Notes: generated by a model not told the origin, from the letters alone. Positions 1 through 11,447 are shown, counted from the first letter of the stretch. The stretch: 57,157 bases of DNA from Pseudonocardia sp. SCN 73-27 (GCA_001725415.1 MEGH01000038.1:1-57157), one strand, 5' to 3'. Numbers and translations are program-made.

Positions 1-111
1 AACAGCGAGGTCATGAAGGTGCTGCCGCCGCTGACCGTCAGCGAGGCCGAACTCGACGAAGGACTCGCGACCATCGCCGAGTCCGTCCGCACCGTGGTGA
101 AGGGGGCCTGA
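1..111 (+). CDS. ectB: EctB C-terminus (diaminobutyrate--2-oxoglutarate aminotransferase), 5' partial
   Basis: The window opens inside a reading frame encoding 36 residues before TGA at 109-111. The visible tail, with [19 protein letters not shown] followed by a short helix, matches the C-terminus of class III diaminobutyrate aminotransferases, which make 2,4-diaminobutyrate from aspartate semialdehyde in ectoine synthesis. The identification rests mostly on position: ectC starts 2 bp downstream and ectD follows, as in ectABCD operons. The PLP-binding part and ectA, if present, lie upstream of the window. Confidence 0.85.
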   Translation, partial: NSEVMKVLPPLTVSEAELDEGLATIAESVRTVVKGA

Positions 112-113
112 CC

Positions 114-551
114 ATGATCGTCCGGACGCTCGAAGAGATCACCGACACCGAGCGCGACGTCAAGACGCCCAACTGGCGCAGCAAGCGCATCGTCCTCGCC
201 GACGACGGCGTCGGCTTCTCGGTGCACGAGACCGTGCTCGACGCGGGATCGATCAACGACTTCTGGTACGCCAACCACATCGAGGCCGTCTTCATCACCG
301 CTGGTGAGGGCGAGCTCTACGACAAGGACAACGACACCACCTACCAGCTCGGGCCGGGCTCGATCTACGTGCTCAACGGCAACGAGCGCCACCAGCTCCG
401 ACCCCGCACCGAGATGCGGACGGTCTGTGTGTTCAACCCGCCGGTCACGGGCCGCGAGGTGCACGACGAGAACGGCGTGTACCCGCTGATCCGGATCACC
501 CCCGGTGAGAAGGCCGGCACCGAGAAGGCGAAAGTGGAGGAGGCGAGCTGA
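114..551 (+). CDS. ectC: L-ectoine synthase
   Basis: A 145-residue cupin-fold enzyme that cyclises N-gamma-acetyl-diaminobutyrate to ectoine, a cytoplasmic compatible solute. It begins [16 protein letters not shown], and the family-typical N-terminal helix is followed by the cupin core: the [16 protein letters not shown] stretch, then [17 protein letters not shown]. The length fits the family (about 130-145). ATG at 114 is 2 bp after the ectB stop and the gene ends 1 bp before ectD, so the genes are translationally linked. The C-terminal tail is rich in Glu/Lys and not conserved. Confidence 0.95.
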   Translation: MIVRTLEEITDTERDVKTPNWRSKRIVLADDGVGFSVHETVLDAGSINDFWYANHIEAVFITAGEGELYDKDNDTTYQLGPGSIYVLNGNERHQLRPRTEMRTVCVFNPPVTGREVHDENGVYPLIRITPGEKAGTEKAKVEEAS

Positions 552-1463
552 ATGACCGCTGTTGTCGGCGGTGATCGACGGACCGGCGACCGGTACCCCA
601 CGCGGATCGCGGCGAACGCGTCGCTGATCGAGCGTGAGGAGCCGGCCGTCTGGGGCGGCCCCGAAGGCGGCATGTTCGGGGTCCAGGAGCTGGAGGCGCA
701 CGAACGGGACGGGTTCGTGCAGGTCCCGCAGCTCCTCACGCCGGCCGAGGTCGCCGGGTACGCCGCCGAGCTGGACAGGCTGGCGACGGACCCGGACGTC
801 CGCCGCGACGAGCGCTGTGTCGTGGAGAAGACGTCGAACGAGGTGCGCTCGATCTTCGAGGTGCACCGCATCAGCGACGCGATCGCACGGTTGGTCGCCG
901 ACGAGCGCGTCGCCGGCCGGGCACGTCAGATCCTGGGCTCGGACGTCTACGTCCACCAGAGCCGGATCAACTACAAGCCCGGCTTCGGCGGCGGCGGCTT
1001 CTACTGGCACTCCGACTTCGAGACATGGCACGCCGAGGACGGCATGCCCGTCCCGCGCGCGGTCAGCTGCTCGATCTCGCTCACGGAGAACTTCCCGTAC
1101 AACGGCTGCCTGATGATCATGCCGGGCTCGCACCGGACCTTCGTGTCCTGCGTCGGCGAGACCCCTGCCGATCACTACCGGGAGTCGTTGAAGGAACAGG
1201 AGATCGGCACGCCGGACCCGGACAGCCTGACGGTGTTGTCCGACCGCCACGGCATCGCCATGCTCACCGGCGCCGCCGGGTCGGCCACGTTCTTCGACGC
1301 GAACTGCATGCACGGGTCGTCGGACAACATCTCGCCGTACCCGCGCTCGAACATCTTCGTCGTCTTCAACAGCGTCAAGAACGAGTGCGTCGAGCCGTTC
1401 TCCGCGCCCGGCCGCCGGCCGGACTTCATCGGCGCGCGCGACTTCACGCCCGTCCCGCGCTGA
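552..1463 (+). CDS. ectD: Ectoine hydroxylase (Fe(II)/2-oxoglutarate dioxygenase)
   Basis: A 303-residue PhyH-superfamily dioxygenase that converts ectoine to 5-hydroxyectoine using O2 and 2-oxoglutarate. The HxD...H iron triad is visible: His153 and Asp155 in FYWHSDFETWHAEDGMP, and His254 in CMHGSSDN. The FYWHSDFETWH signature is diagnostic of EctD. The DRYPTR segment near the N-terminus is also typical. It directly abuts ectC and is the last operon gene, since a strong stem-loop follows. Possession of ectD suggests the cell accumulates hydroxyectoine under salt or heat stress. Confidence 0.96.
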   Translation: MTAVVGGDRRTGDRYPTRIAANASLIEREEPAVWGGPEGGMFGVQELEAHERDGFVQVPQLLTPAEVAGYAAELDRLATDPDVRRDERCVVEKTSNEVRSIFEVHRISDAIARLVADERVAGRARQILGSDVYVHQSRINYKPGFGGGGFYWHSDFETWHAEDGMPVPRAVSCSISLTENFPYNGCLMIMPGSHRTFVSCVGETPADHYRESLKEQEIGTPDPDSLTVLSDRHGIAMLTGAAGSATFFDANCMHGSSDNISPYPRSNIFVVFNSVKNECVEPFSAPGRRPDFIGARDFTPVPR

Positions 1464-1484
1464 CGTACGTCACGCCTCGACGTC

Positions 1485-1510
1485 GGCCCCGCCCTGCCCC
1501 GGGTGGGGCC
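1485..1510. terminator. Stem-loop terminator between convergent ectD and SGNH hydrolase genes
   Basis: Ten-base-pair arms 1485-1494 and 1501-1510 (one G-U pair) enclose a 6-nt loop. It lies 22 bp after the ectD stop and 30 bp beyond the stop of the minus-strand gene, so it can serve both. No U-tract follows, as is usual in actinobacteria. Confidence 0.6.
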
Positions 1511-1539
1511 GGCTCGTGTTCCCGCCCGCCGGAGGTCGT

Positions 1540-2337
1540 TCAGGCCCGGTGCCCGCCCAGGCTGTCGTCCAGCGGGACGACCGGGGAGAGCTCGGGGCGC
1601 TTCGGCAGGTAGCCGTCTCCGATCGCGATGCCCCGCAGGCGCTTGCGGACGTAGGGCATCACGTGGTCGCGGAACCACACCAGGTCCGACTGCTGACGCG
1701 AACGCCAGCCCGGGGTCTCCGCCGCGGGCCAGGGCGTGCGCCAGTCGGCCGGGACGGGCTCGCCCAGCGCCTCCAGCACCCGCAAGGCCACCCGCTCGTG
1801 GGCCTCCGGCGTCAGGTGCAGCCGGTCCAGGCTCCACGCGCGCGGATCGGCCAGCACGTCCATGCTCCACAGGTCGACGACCCGGCAGCCGTGCCGCTCG
1901 GCGCTCGCCCGCATCATCTCGTTGTAGCAGGCGACGCGGCCGCGCAACCGGCGCATCAGCACGTGCATCTTCCGCAGGTCGAACCCCGTGAAGATCAGCA
2001 CCTCGGCGCCCGTGGCCACCAGCCGGGCCAGCGCCGCGTCGAACCGCGCCGCCAGGTCGTCGGTGTCGCAACGGAAGCCGATGATGTCGTTGCCACCCGC
2101 GCAGAACGTGATCAGGTCCGGCCTCATGCGCTCGGCCACGGGGATCTGGTCGGCGACGATCTGGTCCAGCAGCTTCCCGCGCACCGCGAGATTGGCGTAG
2201 GTGAACCCGGGACGCCCCGCCGCCAGCCGCTCGGCCGTCCGGTCGGCCCACCCACGCGGCGAGCCGTCGTCCCAGAGGTCGTCGAGCCCCTCCGTGAAGC
2301 TGTCGCCGATGGCGACATAGGTGTTCCTGGCGCGCAT
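1540..2337 (-). CDS. SGNH/GDSL-family hydrolase
   Basis: A 265-residue SGNH hydrolase (esterase/lipase-like) with the expected blocks in order: AIGDSFTEG near the N-terminus (nucleophile Ser13), a Gly in block II, AGGNDI (Asn of the oxyanion hole), and DRLHLTPEAH near the C-terminus carrying the catalytic Asp/His. There is no signal peptide or membrane segment, so it is probably cytoplasmic and its substrate is unknown. ATG at 2337 is chosen because AGGGG lies 8 nt upstream and the family starts just before the GDS block. An upstream in-frame ATG at 2376 lacks support. Confidence 0.88.
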   Translation of the reverse strand: MRARNTYVAIGDSFTEGLDDLWDDGSPRGWADRTAERLAAGRPGFTYANLAVRGKLLDQIVADQIPVAERMRPDLITFCAGGNDIIGFRCDTDDLAARFDAALARLVATGAEVLIFTGFDLRKMHVLMRRLRGRVACYNEMMRASAERHGCRVVDLWSMDVLADPRAWSLDRLHLTPEAHERVALRVLEALGEPVPADWRTPWPAAETPGWRSRQQSDLVWFRDHVMPYVRKRLRGIAIGDGYLPKRPELSPVVPLDDSLGGHRA

Positions 2338-2501
2338 GATGCTGTCCCCTCGATCCACTCCAGCACCACTCCGCACACCCCGGACGAGTTCACCGGGACG
2401 TCACCCCACCGTCGGGTGGTGCTCGCCTCCAGGATCACCCAGGGTCGGCCCGGCGCGCCAGAGGGGTGATCGGATCGCAGCAATAGGGCACCCTTACCTC
2501 T

Positions 2502-3209
2502 GTGACCGTTTCCCCTCGGCCCGCCGAGCCGACCCTGCGGGAGATTCTCGGCGGCCGGCGCGGCGCCCTCGACGCCACGATCCCCGTCGCCGCCTTCGTC
2601 GTCGGCTGGCTCGTCGCCGACCGCACCGGCAGCGCAGCCGCCGTCTCCTGGGGTGGTGGCGCCGCGGTCGTCGCCGCGATCCTGGTGGCGGGCTTCAGAA
2701 TGGCGCGCGGCGGGAAGCCCCGGTCGGTCCTGCTCGGCCTCATCCCCGTCGTGGTCGCCGTGGCCGTCGCCGTCGCGACCGGCCGTGCCGTCGACTTCTT
2801 CCTGGTCCAGATCGTCAGCAACGCCGGCAGCGCCCTCGCCTTCGCCGTGTCGATCGTGATCCGCTGGCCGCTGCTCGGCGTCATCGTCGGGCTCGTCCTC
2901 GGGCAGAAGACGCGCTGGCGCCGCGACCCCGACCTGCTGCGCGCCTACGGACGCGCCAGCTGGGTGTGGGTCGGCCAGTATCTCGTGCGGCTCGCCGTGT
3001 TCCTCCCGCTCTTCGCCCTCGGGCAGGTCGTCGCCCTCGGCATCGCCCGCATCGCGCTCACGTGGCCGCTGGTCGCGGCCTGCGTCGGCATCTCATGGGT
3101 CGTGCTGCGCCGGTCGCTGCCCGCCGATCACCCGGGCCTGCTGCATCCCGTCGTCGACGAAGTGGTGGCGGATTCTCCGCCTCGTCCGAATGATCACGGA
3201 GAGTCGTGA
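2502..3209 (+). CDS. DUF3159 family integral membrane protein
   Basis: A 235-residue protein from GTG at 2502. A short cytoplasmic head (TLREILGGRRGALDATIP) precedes about six hydrophobic segments, including AAFVVGWLVADRTGS, LIPVVVAVAVAVATGRAVDFF and LVRLAVFLPLFALGQVVALG. The ILGGRRGALD and LGQKTRWRRDPDLLRAYGRAS loops are characteristic of DUF3159, an actinobacterial membrane family of unknown function. No clear Shine-Dalgarno precedes the GTG. It stands alone between the divergent hydrolase gene and the next membrane protein gene. Confidence 0.85.
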   Translation: MTVSPRPAEPTLREILGGRRGALDATIPVAAFVVGWLVADRTGSAAAVSWGGGAAVVAAILVAGFRMARGGKPRSVLLGLIPVVVAVAVAVATGRAVDFFLVQIVSNAGSALAFAVSIVIRWPLLGVIVGLVLGQKTRWRRDPDLLRAYGRASWVWVGQYLVRLAVFLPLFALGQVVALGIARIALTWPLVAACVGISWVVLRRSLPADHPGLLHPVVDEVVADSPPRPNDHGES

Positions 3210-3389
3210 CGGCGCCACCCGTTCGAGGAGGATCGGTGACGGTTCGATAACATCTGCGGCTCCCGGTCCCACGAAGGAGAGTGAAGGCACTCACTGTCGG
3301 TGATCAACGGGCGCGTTCCGCGGCCCGCCCACGTTGGTACCCGTGACGATGGTGAGCGCACCGAACCGACGTGAACGCGAACAGGAGCC

Positions 3390-4649
3390 ATGCGTTACCA
3401 GCAGTTCCCACCCCCGAATCCCGACCCTGATCGGCAGCCCGCCCCCCGCCAGCGCCGACACCACGACACCGACGGCAACGCGCCGCCCGGCCCGGCCACT
3501 CCGTGGCTGCCCGGCACGACGCCGCCCGCCGGAACCCCCGGCGTCCCGTCCCCACGGGCCCGGGCGACCCCGCCCACCGGTCCCGCCGCAACGCCGCCCG
3601 GTGGTGTCGGGGGGACACCGCCCGGTGGATTCGGCGGCACGCCGCCGAGCGGGTTCGACGGGACGCCGCCCGGCGGGTTCGCGCCCGGCGCCTCCGGCCC
3701 GTCCGGCCGGCGCACCCACGGGCAGCGCGCCCGGGTCGGGGTACGGACCCCGCCGACCGGCCACCCGGCCCCCGGCGCCCCGACCCGTCGCGACCCCGTC
3801 CCGCCCGGCGCCCGGCCCGGCGACGCGACGACCCGCGCCCAGCCCGACACCGCCGCGCCCGGACCCGTCTCCCGGGCCGAGTACAACCTGCCCAGGGTCA
3901 TCGCCGGTGGCGGCGCCGCCGCGACCACGGCCGTCGTCGGCTCCTACTTCGGCGCCGCCGGCACCGTCGTCGGAGCGGCCCTTGCCGCGATCGTGACCTC
4001 GGTCGCCACGACCACCTTCCAGCGCGGACTCGACACCACGACCCGCACCGTCCGGTCACGCGTCGTCCGGCTCCGCCGCGAGGACACCGGCACCGAGGCC
4101 ACCGCCGTCATGCCGGCGCTGCCCGCACAACGCAACGCCGACGACCCCGACGCCACCCGCGCCGTCGCCGATGCCGACGGCACCATCCGGCTCGGAGACC
4201 AGGGCGCCGGCACCCGCACGTCCCGGTTCACGCCCAAACGGATCGCGATGATGGCCGGGGTCGCGGTCGTGGCGTTCGCGATCGGGTTGTTCGTGGTCAC
4301 CGGGATCGAATGGGTCAAGGGATCCCCGATCTCCGGCGGCGAGTCCGGCACCTCGGTCGGCCGGGTCCTTCGCCCCGCCTCCGCCGACTCCACCGCGCCC
4401 ACGACCACCGCCCCCCAGGACTCGGAGTCCAGCAGGGCCGACGACGGCCGCGACACCGGCACGCAGTCGACCCAGGAGCCGACGCAGCGCAGCGGCCCCG
4501 GCGGCGGCTCCGCGAGCCGGACCGCCGCCCCGCCGACCACCACCGGCGCCACCCCCACGGCCCCCCGCGGCGGGGGCGGAGGCGTCCTGCCCGACCTGAA
4601 CGGCGCCGGCGCAGGAGTCGGCGACAGCGGGAGTGGCTCCGGCGGCTGA
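3390..4649 (+). CDS. Pro/Gly/Thr-rich single-pass membrane protein of unknown function
   Basis: A 419-residue protein with strong CAGGAG ribosome binding site before ATG at 3390. Residues 1 to about 165 are low-complexity and Pro/Gly/Thr rich, with repeats of the GGFGGTPPSGF type. A Gly/Ala-rich helical stretch (about 170-215) with alternating small residues follows, then a charged region, one clear transmembrane segment (about 288-308, MMAGVAVVAFAIGLFVVTGI) and a Ser/Thr/Gly-rich C-terminal tail with no fold. Similar proteins occur in actinobacteria, but I recognise no function. A cytoplasmic head and extracellular tail is the likely topology. Confidence 0.7.
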   Translation: MRYQQFPPPNPDPDRQPAPRQRRHHDTDGNAPPGPATPWLPGTTPPAGTPGVPSPRARATPPTGPAATPPGGVGGTPPGGFGGTPPSGFDGTPPGGFAPGASGPSGRRTHGQRARVGVRTPPTGHPAPGAPTRRDPVPPGARPGDATTRAQPDTAAPGPVSRAEYNLPRVIAGGGAAATTAVVGSYFGAAGTVVGAALAAIVTSVATTTFQRGLDTTTRTVRSRVVRLRREDTGTEATAVMPALPAQRNADDPDATRAVADADGTIRLGDQGAGTRTSRFTPKRIAMMAGVAVVAFAIGLFVVTGIEWVKGSPISGGESGTSVGRVLRPASADSTAPTTTAPQDSESSRADDGRDTGTQSTQEPTQRSGPGGGSASRTAAPPTTTGATPTAPRGGGGGVLPDLNGAGAGVGDSGSGSGG

Positions 4650-4992
4650 CCGGCCCGGCCTTTCGTGGTGATCGTCGTTCGTGGCGGATGGGCGCAGTGT
4701 TCGACGCTCGTGCGCCACAACCGGTGATCACCCACGTGAGCCGGGGCGACTCCGGAGCAGCACGCCACGAGTGCACCGACACGGCGGGCGTTCATGGCCG
4801 GCAACCCCGGGTGATCGCCGGTTCCGGGACCTGGACGCAGTCGCTGACACTCACGTCCCGATCGGTCGCGTCCGGGCTCGTGGCTCGCATCGGGGCCGGG
4901 GACGGCGAGTCCGGGACATGGGCGCCACCAGCGACGCCCGCGTCCCGTGACCAGCGATCACCCAGGTAGAGCACCTGCCAGGCGGGGGATGC
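4650..4992. other. Intergenic region, 343 bp, between convergent genes
   Basis: I found no gene. The stretch contains the perfect palindrome GGTGATCACC at 4723-4732 and two further GATC(A/G)CC occurrences (about 4811 and 4967), plus short G+C-rich inverted repeats. It lies between a plus-strand gene end and the thiE stop, so terminator function is likely, but no single dominant stem-loop is obvious. Confidence 0.4.
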
Positions 4993-5661
4993 TCAGGGGC
5001 GGAGGCGGTCGGCGAGGGCGCGGGCGGCGGCCTGTGGGTCGTCGGCCTCGGTGATCACCCGGACCACGACGATGCGGCGGGCGCCGGCGTCGAGGACCTC
5101 GTCGAGACGGGTGTGGTCGATCCCGCCGATGGCGAACCAGGGGCGGTCGGGCTCGCGGCCGGCGACGGTGCGGACCAGGTCGAGGCCGGGCGCGGGGCGG
5201 CCGGGCTTGGTGGGGGTGGGCCAGCAGGGGCCGGCGCAGAAGTAGTCGACGCCCGCTTCGCCTGCGGCGGTGGCGGTCTCGTCGGAGCTGTGGGCGGAGC
5301 GGCCGATGACGACGTCGTCGCCGACGATGCGGCGGGCCCATTCGACGGGGAGGTCGTCCTGGCCGAGGTGCAGGACGTCGGCGCCGGCGGCGAGGGCGAC
5401 GTCGGCGCGGTCGTTGACGGCCAGCAGTGCGTTGTGGCGGGCGCAGGCCTCGGCGAGCGTCTCGAGGGCTGCGAGCTCGTCGCGGGCTTCGAGGGGGCCG
5501 TCGGAACCCTTGTCGCGCAACTGGATGATGTCGACCCCGCCGGCGAGGGCGGCGTCGGCGAACTCGGCGAGGTCGCCTCGGGCGCGTCGGGCGTCGGTGC
5601 AGAGGTACAGGCGGGCGTCGGCGAGGCGGGCGCGCCGGGAATCACCGTCGGGGATGGGCAC
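4993..5661 (-). CDS. thiE: Thiamine-phosphate synthase
   Basis: A 222-residue TIM-barrel enzyme that joins hydroxymethylpyrimidine diphosphate and thiazole phosphate to give thiamine phosphate. Family motifs run in order: [57 protein letters not shown] (usually GPVFxTxTK), and AIGGID. The frame stays open far upstream on the minus strand through thiO, so the start must be chosen. GTG at 5661 gives a normal family length and sits 8 nt after a TAGGGT box, consistent with a leaderless transcript. The gene is divergent from thiO-thiS-thiG. Confidence 0.93.
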   Translation of the reverse strand: MPIPDGDSRRARLADARLYLCTDARRARGDLAEFADAALAGGVDIIQLRDKGSDGPLEARDELAALETLAEACARHNALLAVNDRADVALAAGADVLHLGQDDLPVEWARRIVGDDVVIGRSAHSSDETATAAGEAGVDYFCAGPCWPTPTKPGRPAPGLDLVRTVAGREPDRPWFAIGGIDHTRLDEVLDAGARRIVVVRVITEADDPQAAARALADRLRP

Positions 5662-5669
5662 GACGCCCA

Positions 5670-5686
5670 ACCCTACGGCGTAGGGT
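5670..5686. promoter_or_regulatory. Symmetrical divergent thiE/thiO promoter core
   Basis: ACCCTAC-GGC-GTAGGGT is a perfect inverted repeat (arms 5670-5676 and 5680-5686). Each strand carries TAGGGT, a good match to the actinobacterial -10 TANNNT. On the minus strand the box lies 8 nt before the thiE GTG. On the plus strand it lies about 10 nt before the TPP riboswitch. Promoter function is inferred from position and motif. Confidence 0.6.
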
Positions 5687-5696
5687 GGACGACAGG

Positions 5697-5787
5697 TGAC
5701 GCACGGGAGCCCGGGCAGCGGGCTGAGAGGGGACGCGAGCCGTCCCGACCGTCGAACCTGATCCGGGTCATGCCGGCGCAGGGAGCG
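5697..5787 (+). promoter_or_regulatory. TPP riboswitch (THI element) controlling thiO-thiS-thiG
   Basis: The conserved thi-box blocks are present in order: ACGGGAGCCC, then GGCTGAGAGG, then a variable hairpin, then CCTGATCCGGGTCATGCC and GGCGCAGGGA. The 3' block, which pairs in P1/P2 and contacts the ligand, contains AGGGAG, which is also the only plausible Shine-Dalgarno for thiO. This suggests that TPP binding blocks translation initiation directly. No separate terminator separates the aptamer from the start codon. Confidence 0.93.
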
Positions 5788-5788
5788 G

Positions 5789-8440
<2,652 letters not shown>

Positions 8441-8457
8441 GGGCCGAGCTTGCCGGA

Positions 8458-9219
8458 TCAGCCGTCCACTAACCGGACCAGGGTGCCGGCTTCGCTGAGC
8501 GCGGCGACCTCGGCGGGCGGGGCGTCGGCCTCGGTGACGACGAGGTCGATCGCCGACGGCGGGCAGACGCGGGCGAGCGCGGTGCGGCCGAGCTTGGCGC
8601 TCTCGGTGACGACGACGACCCGGCGCGCGGACGCGATCGCGGCCTGTTTGACAGCGGCCTCGTCGAGGTCGTACGCGGTGAGGCCGTCGGCGGCGGTGAT
8701 GCCGCAGCACCCGAGCACGGCGGTGTCGACGCGCAGCCGGCCGATGGCGTCGCACGCCATGGATCCGATGAACGAGAGCTCGCCGGGGCGGACGGCGCCG
8801 CCGGGGGCGAGGACGGTGAGTGTCGGGGTAGGGACGAGGACGCCGAGTGCGTGCACGGTCAGGGCGAGGACGGTGAGCCGGCGCCCGTTGAGGACCTTCG
8901 CGACCTCGAGGCAGGTCGTGCCGCCGTCGACCAGCACGGACTCGCCGTCGGCGACGAGGGCGGCGACCTCCCGGGCGAGGCGGCGCTTGACGTCGAGCCG
9001 GTCGGCGGAGCGGGCGCCGTAGGGCATCTCGACACCGCGCAGGAGGCTGCGGGCGCCGCCGCGGTAGCGCTCGACCACGCCGCGTTCGGCGAGGACGTCG
9101 AGGTCACGGCGGATCGTCATCTCGGAGGCGCCCGTGGCGTCGGCGAGCGCGGCGATGCCGACCTCACCGGCCGCCGCGACGAGCTCGACGATGTGACGCT
9201 GCCGTTCCGCACTTGCCAT
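8458..9219 (-). CDS. DeoR-family transcriptional regulator
   Basis: A 253-residue repressor with an N-terminal DeoR helix-turn-helix (residues about 3-57, with IAALADATGASEMTIRRDLD) and a C-terminal sugar-phosphate sensor domain related to ribose-5-phosphate isomerase (VLVDGGTTCLEVAKVL, then IGSMACDAIGRLRVDTAVLG). It is divergent from an MFS transporter, with half-sites typical of a DeoR operator in the 58-bp gap. Control of that transporter, and of itself, is the likely job. The inducer is probably a sugar phosphate but cannot be named. Confidence 0.9.
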   Translation of the reverse strand: MASAERQRHIVELVAAAGEVGIAALADATGASEMTIRRDLDVLAERGVVERYRGGARSLLRGVEMPYGARSADRLDVKRRLAREVAALVADGESVLVDGGTTCLEVAKVLNGRRLTVLALTVHALGVLVPTPTLTVLAPGGAVRPGELSFIGSMACDAIGRLRVDTAVLGCCGITAADGLTAYDLDEAAVKQAAIASARRVVVVTESAKLGRTALARVCPPSAIDLVVTEADAPPAEVAALSEAGTLVRLVDG

Positions 9220-9226
9220 GCGACGG

Positions 9227-9266
9227 ATTGAACAGCAATCTTGTTCGAAACGCCATCCATCGAACA
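9227..9266. promoter_or_regulatory. Candidate DeoR operator between deoR-type gene and MFS gene
   Basis: Three copies of a GAACA-type half-site: ATTGAACA (9227-9234), TGTTCGA (9242-9248) and TCGAACA (9260-9266). The last two form a perfect inverted repeat with an 11-bp spacer, and the third overlaps the AGGAA ribosome binding site of the transporter, a layout suited to repression. The region is also AT-richer than its surroundings. Confidence 0.55.
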
Positions 9267-9277
9267 GGAAATCGATC

Positions 9278-10474
9278 ATGCCTGTCGGCCGGCCGCAGCT
9301 GCGCAGGGCGCGCGTCGCCACCTTCGCCCTGTTCGCGACGAACGGTCTCGTCATGGGCGCCTGGGTCGTCCAGATCCCGGCGATCGAACGGCAGACCGGC
9401 GTCGGGCACGCGCTGCTCGGGCTGCTGCTGCTCGTCCTCGGCGGGGGCGCGTTCGTCGGCATGCAGGCGTGCGGGCCGCTGTCCGACCGCGTCGGCGCCC
9501 GGCTGGTCGCCCCGATCGCCGCCGCGCTGTGCAGCCTCGCGCTGCTCGGACCCACCCTGGCCGGCGACGCGGTCGGTCTCGCCGTCGCGCTGCTGCTGCT
9601 CGGGCTGGGCAACGGCGCGCTCGACGTCGCGATGAACGCCCACGCCGTCCAGGTGGAACGGCACGCGGGCCGGCCGATCATGTCGGCCTTCCACGCGACG
9701 TACTCGCTCGGCGCGGGTGCCGCGGCACTGCTCGGGGGCGTGCTCGCCGCCGCCGACGCCCGGCCGCTCGTCCCGGCGCTGGTCGTCGCCGGTGCGGGTG
9801 TCGTGGTGGCGGCGTCGACCCGGCCGTTCCTGCTGCCGCGCGAGCAGGTACCCGACTCCGGCGTCGAGCGGCCGACGGGCCGCCGGGTCCGGACGCCCGG
9901 CCGCATCTGGGGTCTCGCCGTGCTCGCGCTGTGCTTCTTCCTCGCCGAGGGCGTCGCCAACGACTGGAGCACCCTCAACCTCACGTCCGTGCACGGCGCG
10001 ACGCCCGCGCTCGCCGCCGCGGCCTACATCGGCTTCTCGGTCGCGATGACGGGCGGACGGCTCGTCGCCGACCGGGTCACCGCACGGGTCGGCCCGGTCG
10101 CCGTCGTCCGCTGGGGTGGGCTGATCGGCGCGCTCGGGCTGACGGTGGTGGTCGTGGCGCCGTCGGTGCCGGTCGCGGTCGTCGGCTGGACGGTGTTCGG
10201 GCTGGGCGTCTCCGGGTGCGTCCCGCAGCTGTTCAGCGCCGCAGGCGCGGGTGATCCCCGCACGTCGGGGACGTTCGTCGCCCGCGTCGCCGGCCTCGGC
10301 TACCTGGGGATGCTCGCCGGCCCGGCGGTCATCGGGCCGCTGACCGCGCTCGTGCCGCTGAACGTGGCGTTCCTGCTGCCTGCGGCGTTGTGTGCCGCGG
10401 CGGCGATGGGCGCGCGCCTGGTCCGGTCACGGCCGCAGGAGAACCTCGCGGCAGTCGGTCGTGAGCGGCGATAG
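9278..10474 (+). CDS. MFS transporter
   Basis: A 398-residue polytopic protein with about 12 hydrophobic helices. The SDRVGARL loop between helices 2 and 3 matches the major facilitator G-x-x-x-D-R-x-G-R motif. The NGALDVAMNAHAVQVER and SAFHATYSLGAG stretches resemble the YbjJ/FucP-like sugar-proton symporter group, so a carbohydrate substrate is plausible but unproven. ATG at 9278 has AGGAA 7 nt upstream and an adjacent candidate DeoR operator. The stop codon lies inside a palindromic element (10461-10500). Confidence 0.88.
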   Translation: MPVGRPQLRRARVATFALFATNGLVMGAWVVQIPAIERQTGVGHALLGLLLLVLGGGAFVGMQACGPLSDRVGARLVAPIAAALCSLALLGPTLAGDAVGLAVALLLLGLGNGALDVAMNAHAVQVERHAGRPIMSAFHATYSLGAGAAALLGGVLAAADARPLVPALVVAGAGVVVAASTRPFLLPREQVPDSGVERPTGRRVRTPGRIWGLAVLALCFFLAEGVANDWSTLNLTSVHGATPALAAAAYIGFSVAMTGGRLVADRVTARVGPVAVVRWGGLIGALGLTVVVVAPSVPVAVVGWTVFGLGVSGCVPQLFSAAGAGDPRTSGTFVARVAGLGYLGMLAGPAVIGPLTALVPLNVAFLLPAALCAAAAMGARLVRSRPQENLAAVGRERR

Positions 10475-10500
10475 TCGCTGTGACGACTGTTGCCGCGCAC
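10461..10500. repeat. Palindromic element over the MFS stop codon
   Basis: Arms GTGAGCGGCGATAGTCG (10461-10477) and CGACTGTTGCCGCGCAC (10484-10500) pair at 14 of 17 positions plus wobbles. It contains the TAG stop of the transporter gene and shares its core with elements at 43127 and 53278. It may also act as a terminator. Confidence 0.6.
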
Positions 10501-10550
10501 AGGGGTGGGGTGGTCGCTACGGTCCGCGGTCGATCCGACACCCTGGGTGC

Positions 10551-11423
10551 GTGCGCCCTCCTCGTGCCCGACAGTGTGTCCGACGGCGTGTCCGGCGGCT
10601 CGTCGTCGCCGCCCTCGTCGTTCTGCTCGCCGGCGGCGTCGCCGCCTGCACCGGGAGCAGCGACGCCGACGACCGCGGCGTCCCGGCGACCTCGACCGCT
10701 CAGGGCGCGCCGCCCGCGACCCGGGCGCTGCCCGTCTACTACGCCGCCGACACCTCGGCCGGGACGCGGCTCCACCGGGAGTTCCACGCCGTCGCCCTCG
10801 ACGACCCCGGCACCACCGCGGTCCGCGAGATGCTCGGCGCCCCCGCCATCGACGCCGACTACCGCACGCTCTGGCCCACCGGCGTCACCCCGCGTGGGCC
10901 GGTGACCCGCGACGGCGGGGAGATCGTCGTCGACCTGACCGGGATCGGCCGCGCGCCCGCATCCAGGGCAGCTGCGACCCTTGCGCTGCAACAGCTCGTC
11001 TACACCGTGCAGGGTGCGCTGCAGTCGACCGACCCGGTCCGGGTCCTCGTCGACGGGCAGCGCGCCGACCAGTTGTGGGGGCTCGCCGACATCAGCGCGC
11101 CCGTCACCCGCGCCGAGCAGACGTCCGTGCGCTCGCTCGTGCAGATCGACGCGCCTGCCGACGGCGCGACCGTCGGCCGCGAGGTCGTCGTCACCGGGGA
11201 GGCCGCGGTGTTCGAGGCGACGGTGCCGTGGCAGGTCCGGCAGGGCGATCTCGTTGTCCGCGAGGGGTTCGCGACGACCGCGGAGGGCCAGAGGTTCAGC
11301 CCCTACCGCTTCACCGTCACCCTCGAACCGGGGGACTACGAGCTCGTCGTGACCGAGGACGACCCCTCTGGCGGCGCCGGCCGCGCCCCGATGACCGACA
11401 CGAAGCGGATCAGCGTCCGCTGA
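10551..11423 (+). CDS. GerMN/Gmad2-domain lipoprotein
   Basis: A 290-residue protein from GTG at 10551. An Arg-rich n-region and hydrophobic core end in the lipobox GGVAAC, giving lipidation at Cys33. Residues about 70-165 match the GerMN (spore germination GerM) fold, and about 180-290 match the Gmad2 immunoglobulin-like domain (IDAPADGATVGREVVVTGEA). Such proteins are surface-anchored and cell-wall related in actinobacteria, without a defined reaction. A TACGGT -10-like box lies about 30 nt upstream. It converges on the response regulator gene with 24 bp between stops. Confidence 0.85.
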   Translation: MRPPRARQCVRRRVRRLVVAALVVLLAGGVAACTGSSDADDRGVPATSTAQGAPPATRALPVYYAADTSAGTRLHREFHAVALDDPGTTAVREMLGAPAIDADYRTLWPTGVTPRGPVTRDGGEIVVDLTGIGRAPASRAAATLALQQLVYTVQGALQSTDPVRVLVDGQRADQLWGLADISAPVTRAEQTSVRSLVQIDAPADGATVGREVVVTGEAAVFEATVPWQVRQGDLVVREGFATTAEGQRFSPYRFTVTLEPGDYELVVTEDDPSGGAGRAPMTDTKRISVR

Positions 11424-11447
11424 GCCGCCCCGGGGTCGCTCACAGCG

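Noticed and set aside
4650-4992. Small genes in the gap before thiE, including an extension of frames from the upstream membrane protein region
   Set aside because: Frames lack ribosome binding sites, run into neighbouring genes and have shadow composition.
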